A DNA stretch of 64,000 bases from AC-32 sp963755635. GTDB taxonomy: Bacteria; Actinomycetota; Thermoleophilia; Gaiellales; Gaiellaceae. How positions within the stretch are numbered: the stretch's first letter is position 1; each line of letters begins with the position of its first letter. The notes below the pieces were generated by a model. That model had not been told where the DNA came from and did not search any database. It saw only the letters and a program-made list of their open reading frames with translations. The stretch spans positions 62,001-126,000 of the forward strand of contig CAVWKS010000007.1 in NCBI GenBank assembly GCA_963755635.1, read 5' to 3'. The position numbers and the translations under genes are program-made. Positions 17,828-26,636 of the stretch are shown here, piece by piece.

Positions 17828-19477
17828 ATGACACGACGGCTGGCGCTGGCGATCGCAACGCTGGCGGCAGGGGCAGGCCTTCTCGCCGCTGCGGCCCTCA
17901 GCTCAAGCGCGTCCGCGAGCTCGGACGGGATCCTCAAGGTCGGCACCAGCGGCGCCCTCGACTCCGTCGACCCGGCCATCGCGGACGGGACGACATCGTG
18001 GATGTTCGAGAACGCGACCGCGGCGAACCTCTTCCACGATTCAGGCTACGGCGAAGTCGCGCCTGAAGTCGTTAAACGGTTCACCGTCTCGAAGAACGGG
18101 CGCGTCTACCGGTTCTTCCTGCGCAAGAGCTACCGCTTCAGCGACGGCGAGGCCGTGCGGGCTCAGAGCTTCGCGTACGCGATCAAGCGCGCGCTGAACC
18201 GCGAGCTCGATTCGCCGGGCGGGTCTTTCATCGACGCCCAGAACGGCCTCAACATCGTCGGCGCGGGGAAGTACGCCGCCGGCAAGGCAGGCTCGGTCAG
18301 CGGGGTTCGTGCCAGCGGCCTGAACCTGACGATCCGGCTGGTCCGCGCCAACCCGACCCTGCTGACGGTCTTGTCGCTGCCCTTCTTCCAGGCGGCCTCC
18401 TCCACGCTCTCTTCGACCCGGGAGACGATCTCCGTCAACAAGGTCGGCGACCTTCCGACCGCCGGTCCGTACACCTGGTCGTACCACGCGCCGAACCAGC
18501 AGGCGAACATCGTCAAGAACCCGTACTACCGCGGCACCCGCGGGCGGCACGTCGAGGGGGTCGAGCTCGACATGGCGCTCAACGTGGAGACGTGCTTCCA
18601 GGAGACGCAGGCGAACCAGCTCGACATCGGGTGCCTTCCACCCGACCAGATAGCCGGCGTGGCTCAGGAGAACGGCGTCAGTCGCTCCAAGCCGGTCGGC
18701 ACCGGCCGCTTCTGGGTCAAGCCGACGGCCTGCGAGTGGCCGCTGCTGTTCAATCAGCGAAGGAACCTCTTCGCCGGCAACACAGCGCTCCGGCAGGCGG
18801 TCAACTGGGCGTTGGACAGGACCGCAATCGTCGGTGAGTTCGACAATCCATACGGCGCGACGCCCTTGACGCACTTGCTCCCGCCGGGATTTCCGGGGGC
18901 GATCACGGCCCAGCGGCTTCAGCCGTATCCGCTCCACGCGAACCTCGCGAAAGCCCGGCAGCTGGCTTCGGGCCACCTGGGTGACGGCAACATCACCGTC
19001 GCCTACCAATCGGCTGGACTCACGGGGCCGGCCGTGGCCAAGCAGGTTCAACAGGCTCTGGTCGGCCTCGGCTTCGAGCCGTCGCGGATCGACATGCGCG
19101 GCTATGCCGGGTTCGACCTCTATGTGGCCATCGGCGGCACCAACCCGCCGATCGATCTGGTCGTAGGCGTGGGGTACTGCTCGGAGTCGGCGGACCCGGC
19201 CTCGCTCATCGGGCAGACGCTGAACATGCCCGGGCCCTTCGGCCCCGCGAACGCGGCGTACAGCAAGGCTTTCGATGTCCTTTCGCGCACGCTCAAAGGG
19301 AAGGCACGCGTGCGCGCGCTGGGGCGGTTCGACGTCCAGCTCATGAAGAACCTGGCTCCGGTCGCCGTGGTCTGGGCCTCGAACGACCTCACGTTCTTCT
19401 CCGATCGGGTCGAGCCCGCGAGTCTCAGGTACTCGCCGGTCTACCTCTGGAGCTTCACGGCGCTCAGGCTCAAGTAG
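17828..19477 (+). CDS. ABC-type peptide/solute-binding protein, family 5, without permease genes
   Basis: From ATG 17828 the protein has 549 residues, with a signal peptide (RRLALAIATLAAGAGLLAAA) but no lipobox Cys, and family-5 features such as GTSGALDSVDPAIADG, TVSKNGRVYRFFLRKSYRFSDG, GPYTWSYH and ALRQAVNWALDRTAI. Family-5 proteins bind oligopeptides, nickel or sugars for ABC importers. No permease or ATPase is next to it, and the lack of a lipid anchor is odd for a monoderm, where such proteins are usually lipoproteins. It may serve a remote transporter, act free in the wall zone, or have another role. The ligand cannot be read from sequence. Confidence 0.88.
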   Translation: MTRRLALAIATLAAGAGLLAAAALSSSASASSDGILKVGTSGALDSVDPAIADGTTSWMFENATAANLFHDSGYGEVAPEVVKRFTVSKNGRVYRFFLRKSYRFSDGEAVRAQSFAYAIKRALNRELDSPGGSFIDAQNGLNIVGAGKYAAGKAGSVSGVRASGLNLTIRLVRANPTLLTVLSLPFFQAASSTLSSTRETISVNKVGDLPTAGPYTWSYHAPNQQANIVKNPYYRGTRGRHVEGVELDMALNVETCFQETQANQLDIGCLPPDQIAGVAQENGVSRSKPVGTGRFWVKPTACEWPLLFNQRRNLFAGNTALRQAVNWALDRTAIVGEFDNPYGATPLTHLLPPGFPGAITAQRLQPYPLHANLAKARQLASGHLGDGNITVAYQSAGLTGPAVAKQVQQALVGLGFEPSRIDMRGYAGFDLYVAIGGTNPPIDLVVGVGYCSESADPASLIGQTLNMPGPFGPANAAYSKAFDVLSRTLKGKARVRALGRFDVQLMKNLAPVAVVWASNDLTFFSDRVEPASLRYSPVYLWSFTALRLK

Positions 19478-19487
19478 GCTCGTTCCC

Positions 19488-20244
19488 ATGGCGCGGCTCC
19501 TGGCGATCGACGTCGGGAACACGCAGACGGTGCTCGGGCTCTTCGAGGATGCGGAGCTGCGCGAGCACTGGCGCGTGGCCACCGAGTCGGAGCGGACCGG
19601 CGACGAGCTCGGCCTGCTCCTGCGCGGGCTCGTCGACCTCTCATCGGTCGAAGGGCTCGCGATGTCGTGCACCGTGCCGCCGCTCGCGCGTGCGTACGAG
19701 GAGCTGGCCGGCCGGGCCGGGGTGGAGCTGCTTCAGCTCGGGCCGGGCGTGCGCACCGGGATCGCGGTTCGCTACGAGGACCCGCGCGAGGTCGGGCCCG
19801 GACCGGATCGCGAATGCGGTCGCGGCTCTCGAGCGCTACGGCGCGCCCTGCATCGTGGTCGACTTCGGCACCTCGACGAACTTCGACGTCGTCTCGCCGG
19901 AGGGCGAGTACGTGGGCGGGGTGCTCGCGCCGGGCGTGGAGGTCTCGATGGAGGCCTTGTCCGCGCGCGCGGCGCGGCTCTTCTCGGTCGACTTCGCCGA
20001 GCCGCCGACCGTGATCGCCAAGAACACGAGCGCCGCGCTGCAGTCAGGGCTGGTCTACGGCTTCGGCGGCCAGGTCGACGGGATCGTCGAGGCGATCCGC
20101 GGCGAGCTCGGCGTCGAGGCCCAGACGGTCGCGACGGGCGGGCTGGCCGAGCTGATCGTCCCGCACGCGCGCACGCTCGAGCGCGTGGACCCGTTTCTGA
20201 CGCTTGAAGGCGTCCGCCTGGTCTGGGAGCGCAGCCGCACCTGA
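19488..20244 (+). CDS. coaX: Type III pantothenate kinase, split by one extra base
   Basis: CoaX phosphorylates pantothenate, the first step of CoA synthesis, and does not use the feedback inhibition of CoaA. The N-terminal part (LLAIDVGNTQTVLGLF) is in one frame to about 19800; there an extra G in a GGGCCCGG run shifts the frame, and the rest (DRIANAVAALERYGAP, VDFGTSTNFDVV, GGVLAPGVEVSMEALS, VYGFGGQVDGIVEAI) continues the same protein. Joined length is about 252 residues, standard for CoaX. It starts 10 bp after the solute-binding protein. The break in a housekeeping gene at a homopolymer points to a sequencing error. Confidence 0.9.
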
Positions 20245-20251
20245 CCATTTC

Positions 20252-20284
20252 GGCCACGTCCGGGGTCAGACCCCGGCCGTGGCC
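20252..20284. terminator. Palindromic hairpin between convergent coaX and dusB
   Basis: Between the two convergent stops lies an inverted repeat: ggccacg / cgtggcc as outer arms and ccggggt / accccgg as inner arms around a short loop, with a one-base offset. It has no U-run, but as a perfect-looking palindrome it could end transcription from either side. A similar core (ccggggt, then cgac-accgg) recurs at about 60270, so it may belong to a dispersed palindrome family instead. Confidence 0.5.
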
Positions 20285-20296
20285 GTTTCGGACAGG

Positions 20297-21358
20297 TCAG
20301 CCGCCGCCGTAGATCGAGATCGGCAGGTCGAGGACGACGTCGTCCTCGCCGTTCGGCAGCTCCGCCTCCAGCCGCTCCAGGACCTCCGCCGCGCCCGGCG
20401 CGGCCGCGAACAGGCGCTGCTCCACCTCGTCGAGCGTCTCGAGCTGCACGAGCTCCTGCTTGAACGGACGTGGGAAGCGGCTCCGGCCGAGGTACCAGCC
20501 GTAGAACTTCTTCAGGAAACCTGTCGAGCGGCGCTCGCCGAGCTCCCGCACCGTCTCGCGCATGAACAGCACGAGCTCGGCGACGACCTCCTCGCGGGAC
20601 GGCTCGCCTGCTGCGCCGTCGACGATCTCGCGCAGCGCCCACGGGTTCCCCTGCGCCGCGCGGCCGACCATCACCGCGGCGGCGCCGGTCGTCGCGAGGA
20701 TCGCCTGCGCGCGCCCGCGCGAGGTCACGTCGCCGGATGCGATCACCGGGACGTCGACCAGCGACACGAGCTCCGCGGTCAGCGAGTGGTCGGCCTCCCC
20801 GGTGTACATCTGCCGCGCCGAGCGCGGATGCAGCGTCAGCGAAGCAGCGCCCGCCTCGACGAGCCGAGGCCCGAGCTCGAGACAGGAGCGCGAGCCGTTC
20901 GCGATCCCGCGGCGCATCTTCACCGTCACGGGAACGTCCACCGCCTCGGCCACCGCCGCCACGACCGCGCACGCGCGCGCCGGATCCTCGAGCAGCGTCG
21001 CCCCGGCCCCGGTCTTCGTCACCTTCTTGACCGGACAGCCGAAGTTGACGTCGACGAGATCCGCGCCCGCGTCCTCGACCATCCGCGCCGCATCGGCCAT
21101 CACGCCGGGCTCCGAGCCGAAGATCTGCACGGCCAGCGGCCGCTCGTCCGAGGCGATCCGCAGGTAGCCGAGCGTCTTCTCGTTCCCGTGCTGCAGGCCC
21201 GCGCAGCTGACCATCTCCGAGCAGACGAGCCCGGCCCCGTACCGGCGGCCCTGGCGGCGAAATGCCTGCACGCTGACGCCTGCCATCGGGGCCAGTACGA
21301 GGCGCGTCGGGATCTCGACATCGCGGATCCACCAGGAGCTGCGGAGATCTACCTGCAT
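20297..21358 (-). CDS. dusB: tRNA-dihydrouridine synthase, DusB type
   Basis: The ATG at 21358 gives 353 residues. Features are LVLAPMAGVSVQAFRR at the N-terminus (FMN barrel), catalytic Cys in DVNFGCPVKKVTKTGAGA, HPRSARQMYTGEADHSL (FMN and tRNA binding), PVIASGDVTS and AAAVMVGRAAQGNPW, which fit bacterial DusB rather than DusA or DusC. It reduces uridine to dihydrouridine in tRNA D-loops using NADPH and FMN. It is divergent from greA and shares its upstream region. Confidence 0.93.
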   Translation of the reverse strand: MQVDLRSSWWIRDVEIPTRLVLAPMAGVSVQAFRRQGRRYGAGLVCSEMVSCAGLQHGNEKTLGYLRIASDERPLAVQIFGSEPGVMADAARMVEDAGADLVDVNFGCPVKKVTKTGAGATLLEDPARACAVVAAVAEAVDVPVTVKMRRGIANGSRSCLELGPRLVEAGAASLTLHPRSARQMYTGEADHSLTAELVSLVDVPVIASGDVTSRGRAQAILATTGAAAVMVGRAAQGNPWALREIVDGAAGEPSREEVVAELVLFMRETVRELGERRSTGFLKKFYGWYLGRSRFPRPFKQELVQLETLDEVEQRLFAAAPGAAEVLERLEAELPNGEDDVVLDLPISIYGGG

Positions 21359-21387
21359 TTAGCGGGAAATGGTACCCGGGTTAGGGG

Positions 21388-21417
21388 TTGACGTCCGTCC
21401 ACCCTTGTAGGTAACAT
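21388..21417 (+). promoter_or_regulatory. Sigma-70-type promoter of greA
   Basis: TTGACG at 21388-21393 and TAACAT at 21412-21417 are 18 bp apart in the 111-bp gap between dusB and greA. A strong ribosome-binding site, gaggagg at 21459-21465, follows 4 bases before the TTG start, which is why the TTG is trusted. Seen in sequence; no transcription data. Confidence 0.6.
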
Positions 21418-21469
21418 CCCCGCCCGCGACGGCGCCCTTGCGCCGCGCGTTTTTCTTTGAGGAGGCCAG

Positions 21470-21943
21470 TTGAAGGACGTCATCCTTACTCCTGAAGGCT
21501 ACGAGAAGCTGAAGCAGGAGATCGAGTACCTCTCGAACGACAAGCGCCGCGAGGTCGCGGACCGGATCAAGACCGCGCGCGAGTTCGGCGACATCGCCGA
21601 AAACGCGGAGTACGACGACGCGAAGAACGAGCAGGCGCTGCTCGAGCACCGCATCGCCACGCTCGAGGAGCGGCTGCGCAGCGCACGCGTGATCACGAAG
21701 AAGGACGTCGCCAAAGACGTCGTCTCCGTGGGCTCGAAGGTCAAGCTGCGCGACATCGGCGCCAAGCAGACGCTCGAGTACCGGATCGTCGGCTCCGCCG
21801 AGGCGAACCCGGCCGAGAACAAGCTCTCGAACGAGTCGCCGGTCGGCAAGGCGATCATCGGACGGAAGAAGGGCGAGACCGTCCAGGTCGAGGCCCCGCG
21901 CGGCGCGATGAAGTTCAAGATCCTCGAGATCAAAGCCGCTTAG
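21470..21943 (+). CDS. greA: Transcription elongation factor GreA
   Basis: GreA rescues backtracked RNA polymerase by stimulating transcript cleavage. The 157-residue protein has the N-terminal coiled-coil hairpin with the acidic tip EFGDIAENAEYDDAKNEQA (residues about 42-60) that enters the polymerase channel, and the C-terminal domain with TLEYRIVGSAEANP, ISNESP-like NKLSNESPVGKAIIG and KFKILEI. The start is TTG with a strong SD (gaggagg) four bases upstream. Confidence 0.95.
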   Translation: MKDVILTPEGYEKLKQEIEYLSNDKRREVADRIKTAREFGDIAENAEYDDAKNEQALLEHRIATLEERLRSARVITKKDVAKDVVSVGSKVKLRDIGAKQTLEYRIVGSAEANPAENKLSNESPVGKAIIGRKKGETVQVEAPRGAMKFKILEIKAA

Positions 21944-21968
21944 CAGCCGAAGAACGCGGCACGCCGAG

Positions 21969-22959
21969 ATGCAAGACCTCGCGATCATCATCGTCTCGAC
22001 GAACGAAGCGAAGTGGCTGACGCCGTGCCTTCGCAGCGTGTTCGCCCACGCCGGCGCGATCGATCTCGATGTCGTCATCGCGGATAACGAGTCCACGGAC
22101 GGGACACGGGAGCTGATCGAGCGCGACTTTCCCGATGCACGAGTCGTCACGTGCGAGAACCACGGCTTTGCGCATGCCAACAACCGCGGGCGCGCTTACG
22201 ACCGATGCGCGTTACGTGCTCTTTCTGAACCCCGACACCGAGATCTTGGAGGGCACGTTCGAGGACCTGGTGAAGGCGCTGGACGAGCGGCCCGACGTCG
22301 GGCTGGGAGGCGTGCGGCAGGTCGATGCAGCGGGCACGCTCGCGCCCACCATTCGCCGCTTTCCGAACGCGCTACGAACCTTCGGCGAGGCGATCGGCTC
22401 CGAGCAACTTCCTTTCCGAGCGAACTGGCTCGGAGAACGAGAGCTTCGGATGGATCTGCTATGAACAAGAGAGACGTTGCGACTGGACCTCGGGCTCGTT
22501 CATGATCACGCGCCGGGAAGCACTGGCGAGTGCCGGCCTGATGGATGAGCGCTTCTTCATTTACTCCGAAGAGCCGGATCTCTCTCTTCGATTGCTGCGT
22601 GCAGGTTGGGAAACACGGCATCTTCCGCAGATGACCGTGCTCCACCACGCGGGCAAAGCGGGAATCAGCGAGCGCATCGTGGTCGCAGGATGCGTTTGCG
22701 CGCTGGCAGCACGCGCGCAAGCATTTCTCATCTGCCGCACCGCGTGGCCTATGGCGCCGCCCTCGGCCTTCGGTACGCCCTGCGGTCGGTGCGGATCGGG
22801 CGCTCTGAGCGCTCACGCCAGAGGGCTGCGGCAAACCGTCGTGCTCTACGGACTCTGCTCGGGCTCCAGGAGCCGCCCTACGGAGAGCCACCTGCGCAGG
22901 CGCTCGCGCCGCGCGCATACGCCTCAGTCGAGCGTGAGCGTTCTCGGGGCGCCGGCTAG
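21969..22959 (+). CDS. Family 2 glycosyltransferase, frame-broken in several places
   Basis: Starting at ATG 21969, pieces in three frames add up to one GT-A protein of about 330 residues. They are IIIVSTNEAKWLTPCLRSV, DLDVVIADNESTDGT, ARYVLFLNPDTEILEGTFED (DxD-like DTE), SGSFMITRREAL, DERFFIYSEEPDLSLRL (ED of the acceptor site), TVLHHAGKAG, and a basic C-terminal helix pair. At least four shifts occur at about 22190, 22450, 22690 and 22750. It would transfer a sugar to a polysaccharide intermediate. The surroundings are slightly lower in GC. Whether this is a pseudogene or error-rich sequence cannot be decided here; the following gene is broken in the same way. Confidence 0.75.
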
Positions 22960-23039
22960 CCGGATGGCCAGCCTCCTAAGCCGAACTCTGGCCTTCCGGG
23001 GCTGTACAGCAGGCGAATCCTGCTGCTATTCGTTCGCTC

Positions 23040-24153
23040 ATGCGAACGCTAGTCACCGGAGGGTCCGGATTCATCGGCTCACACCTCGTGCGGGCTCTGC
23101 TGGCACGAGGGGACGACGTGGTGATCCTCGACAGTCTCGAGCCGCAGGTCCACGACGGCCGGGCGCCCGACACCCCTGCCGACGTGCGCCTCGTCAGTGG
23201 CAGTGTCGGCAACCCGAACCCTCGTGGACGACGCGCTCGAGGGGGTCGACCGGGTGGCGGCACCTCGCCGCTGCGGTAGGCGTTGGCCAGTCGATGTACG
23301 AGATCGCTGCGTACGTCGAGAAGAACACGTATCGCGACGGCGGTGTTTCTGGAGCGGCTCGTGGCGGCGTCCCGCGCCCGAAGCGGCTGGTGGTTGCCTC
23401 GTCGATGTCGATCTACGGCGAAGGGCAATACGAGTGTCCAGAGCACGGGCTTGTCGCACCCGGCCCGCGGCCGGAGGATCAGCTTGCCGCACGCGAGTGG
23501 GAGGTGCGCTGCCCGACATGCGAGCTCGAGCTTCGTCCCGTCTGGCACGCCAGAGTCGAAGCCGCTCATCCCGACCTCGATCTACGCGATCACCAAGCGC
23601 GACCACGAGGAGTTGTGTCTCGTAACGGGCGCCGCCTACGGGATCCCGAGCGTGGCGCTTCGCTTCTTCAACGTCTACGGGCCTGGGCAGGCGCTCTCCA
23701 ACCCGTATACCGGCGTGGCCGCGATCTTCTCGTCGCGTTTGCTCAACGGGCGCCCGCCGGTCATCTTCGAGGACGGGGAGCAGTCACGCGACTTCATCCA
23801 CGTGAGCGACATTGTCGAGGGCATCATCCTCGCTCTCGAATCCGATGACGGGGCTGGAAATGCAATGAATCTCGGGACCGGGAGGTCGGTCACCGTCAAC
23901 GAAGTGGCCACGCTCCTCGGCCGCGAGCTGGAGGTCGACATTGAGCCGGAACGCCCGGCGCAGTACCGGGCTGGTGACATCCGCCACTGCTTCGCCGACA
24001 CGCGCCGCGCCGAGGAGCTACTCGGCTTTCGCGCGTCGAACGTCGCTCGAGGACGGCATGAGTGAGCTGGGAAGGTGGCTCGCGGGGCAGGACGCGGTCG
24101 ATCGCGTAGATGCCGCGACGCAGGAGCTGCTTGAGCGCGGGCTTGCGCGCTGA
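23040..24153 (+). CDS. NAD-dependent SDR nucleotide-sugar epimerase with zinc-ribbon insert, frame-broken
   Basis: Pieces in three frames form one extended SDR of about 370 residues. They are LVTGGSGFIGSHLVRALLAR (NAD site), HLAAAVGVGQSMYEIAAYVE, ASSMSIYGEGQYECPEHG followed by CPTCELELRPV (a Cys4/His zinc-ribbon insert), IYAITKRDHEELCL (YxxxK), ALRFFNVYGPGQALSNPYTG, FEDGEQSRDFIHVSDI, and a C-terminal end LDGM-type SELGRWLAGQDAV. The zinc-ribbon insert is known in dTDP-L-rhamnose 4-epimerase-like enzymes, so that activity is a reasonable guess. At least four frame changes occur between 23210 and 24050. The last part of the gene reaches 24153, 31 bp before lysS. Confidence 0.8.
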
Positions 24154-24184
24154 TGGCGGCGCACACCGACCTAGACTCGCGCGG

Positions 24185-25543
24185 ATGCTGCCGAAGCGGT
24201 TTGCCGACCGGGAGGAGATCGCGGCGGTCCGGCTGGAGGCTGAGAAGGCGGAGCCGGGGGAGTCGCTCGATGACGAGCACCGCGTCGCCGGGCGCGTCAT
24301 GGCCCGGCGGGAGATGGGGAAGCTCACGTTCCTCGACCTGGTCGACCGCTCCGGGCGCATTCAGCTGATTGCTCGCGAGAAGGTCGACCTCGATCTTGGC
24401 GACATCGTGGGAGTGACCGGAAAGCCTGGGCGCTCGAAACGAGGCGAGCCGTCGCTCGAGGTGACCGGGCTCGAGCTGCTCGCCAAGATCCGGCGGCCGC
24501 TGCCCGATACCTTCCACGGCGTCACCGACGTCGAGACGCGTTACCGCCAGCGCTATCTCGACCTCCTGATGAGCGAGGAGTCGCGGGCCCTCGCCGCCAC
24601 GCGCACGAAGATCGTCGCCGCGGTGCGCGCCTACCTCGACGGCGAGGGGTTCCTCGAGGTCGAGACGCCGATCCTGCAGCCGCGCTACGGCGGCGGCTTC
24701 GCGGAGCCGTTCGTGACGCGCTCGAACGAGCTCGACGCCGACCTCTACCTGCGCATCGCCGACGAGCTCTACCTCAAGCGGCTGATCGTCGGCGGCCTCG
24801 AGAAGGTCTACGAGCTCGCCAAGGACTTCCGCAACGAGTCGATCTCCTACAAGCACTCCCCGGAGTTCACGCAGGTCGAGTGGTACGAGGCCTACGCCGA
24901 CTACCGCGACACGATGGAGCGCACCGAGGCGCTCGTCTCAAGAGCAGCCGAGGCGACCGGCGCGACGAAGGTCACCTTCCGCGGCCACGACGTCGACCTG
25001 GCCCCGCCCTGGCAGCGGGTGAAGTTCGTGGAGGCGCTCGAGTCGAAGGGCGTCTGGTCGCGCGACGAGGCCGAGCTGCGCGCGAAGCTGCAGGAAGCCG
25101 GCGTCGACACCGGCCGGGACCGCTCCTGGTCGCAGCTCGCCGACCACGCGTACTCGCACTTCGTCGAGCCCGAGCTGATCCAGCCGACGATCGTCTACGA
25201 CTGGCCGATCGAGCTCTCGCCGTTCGCGCGCACGACCGACGACGACGAGACGATCGTCGAGCGCTTCGAGTGCGTGGTCGGCGGGATGGAGTTCGCGAAC
25301 GCGTTCAGCGAGCTGAACGACGCCGAGGAGCAGGCGCAGCGCTTCGCGATGCAGGAGGCCGAGCGCGAAGCCGGCGCGGAGGAGTCGGAGCCGGGCGACC
25401 CGGACTTCGTGGAGGCGCTCTCCTACGGGATGCCGCCGACCGGCGGCTGCGGGATCGGGATCGACCGGCTCGCCATGGTGCTGACCGGGAGCGACGCGAT
25501 CCGCGACGTGATCCTCTTTCCCGCGCTTCGGCCCCGCGAGTAG
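24185..25543 (+). CDS. lysS: Lysyl-tRNA synthetase, class II
   Basis: The ATG at 24185 gives 452 residues. The N-terminal OB-fold domain (HRVAGRVMARREMGKLTFLD) binds the anticodon; the catalytic core has class II motifs 1 (GFLEVETPILQPRYGG), 2 (AKDFRNESISYKHSPEF) and 3 (GIGIDRLAMVL). It charges tRNA-Lys. The length is somewhat short for LysRS (about 490-510), mostly from a compact N-terminus. An earlier start is rejected because it would overlap the preceding frame. It is intact, in contrast to the two genes just upstream. Confidence 0.94.
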   Translation: MLPKRFADREEIAAVRLEAEKAEPGESLDDEHRVAGRVMARREMGKLTFLDLVDRSGRIQLIAREKVDLDLGDIVGVTGKPGRSKRGEPSLEVTGLELLAKIRRPLPDTFHGVTDVETRYRQRYLDLLMSEESRALAATRTKIVAAVRAYLDGEGFLEVETPILQPRYGGGFAEPFVTRSNELDADLYLRIADELYLKRLIVGGLEKVYELAKDFRNESISYKHSPEFTQVEWYEAYADYRDTMERTEALVSRAAEATGATKVTFRGHDVDLAPPWQRVKFVEALESKGVWSRDEAELRAKLQEAGVDTGRDRSWSQLADHAYSHFVEPELIQPTIVYDWPIELSPFARTTDDDETIVERFECVVGGMEFANAFSELNDAEEQAQRFAMQEAEREAGAEESEPGDPDFVEALSYGMPPTGGCGIGIDRLAMVLTGSDAIRDVILFPALRPRE

Positions 25544-26623
25544 TGGAGCCGGAGCGGCGCTACGCGCTCGACGCGCTGCTCGACGCGCTCGGGCTGCCGT
25601 TCGACGAGTCGGTGCGCGTGGACGACGCGCTGCTCGACGAGACCTTCGGCCTGCTGACGCTCGCGCGCGAGCGCGACGCCGAGCTCGACCAGCACGGCCG
25701 GCCGCTCCCGCCGGCGGATCCGCCCGGCCCGCGGGTCGCCGAAATCGCGGCAACGGTCGGAGAACGGCGCGCCTACCCGGACGGCGAGCGCTTTCTCGTC
25801 GCCCTCACGCACGACGTCGACTCGCTCGGAGCCGGCGGGCTGACGACCGCGGCCCGGCGGTTCGCGCGCGGCCGGGTCCGCGAAGGCACGGCATTCCTGG
25901 TCGACGCCGTCGCGCGCCGCGATCCCGCGTTCCGGCTCGAGCGGATGGGCCCGCCGTCGACGTGCTTCTTCCTCGCGCGTCAGGACGACCCGCACGATGG
26001 CTACCCGGCGCGCTACCGCCCGGCGCTGCGCGGGGCGATCGAGCGCGCGAAAGCGAACGGCCGCGAGATCGGGCTCCACGCCTCCTATCGCGCCCGCGAC
26101 GAGCCCGGAGCGATCGCTGCCCAGGCCACCGAGCTCCGGCCGGGCCCAAGAAAGTCGTACAGGTGGGTTGAGGCACCACTACCTGAGGAGCGCGCCGGAC
26201 GGGCTCGCGGCCGAGCTGCGGGCGGCCGGGCTGCGCTACGACTCGAGCATCGGCTGGCCGGGCTTGCCGGGTTTCCGCGCCGGGACGCCCTACCCCTACA
26301 AGCTCTGGGACTCCGAGCGGCGCGAGCCGGGCGGCTGGGAGATCCCGCTCGTGCTGATGGAGGCGACGCTCGCGGAGGAGCGCTACCTCGGCCTCGACGC
26401 CGAGAGCGCGTTCGACGCAGCCGTCGCCACGCTGGAGCCTGTCGCCGAACACGGCGGCGCGGTCGCGATCCTCTGGCACCCGCCCTCGCACCATCCGATC
26501 CTCTCGCGGGGCTACGACCGGCTCTATCGGCGCCTGCTCGAGTGGATCGACGAGCGCGGCGGCCGTACCGGCACCGCGGCCGAGACGCTCGACCGCTGGG
26601 AGGAGCGCCGCCGGGGGTCCTGA
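25543..26623 (+). CDS. Polysaccharide deacetylase-like protein (NodB fold), one frameshift
   Basis: The GTG at 25543 shares a base with the lysS stop (TAGTG). The first part has FLVALTHDVDSLG (the catalytic D-D site) and EIGLHASYRARDEPG; after a break near 26150 the second frame gives HHYLR, AAGLRYDSSIGWPGLPGFRAG (motif RYDSS), and AILWHPPSHHPI (late His). Together these resemble the divergent polysaccharide deacetylase group with a long N-terminus. It could deacetylate cell-envelope polysaccharide from the inside or act on a precursor; there is no signal peptide. Joined length is about 360 residues. Confidence 0.75.
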
Positions 26624-26636
26624 GTAGATTGCGAGC

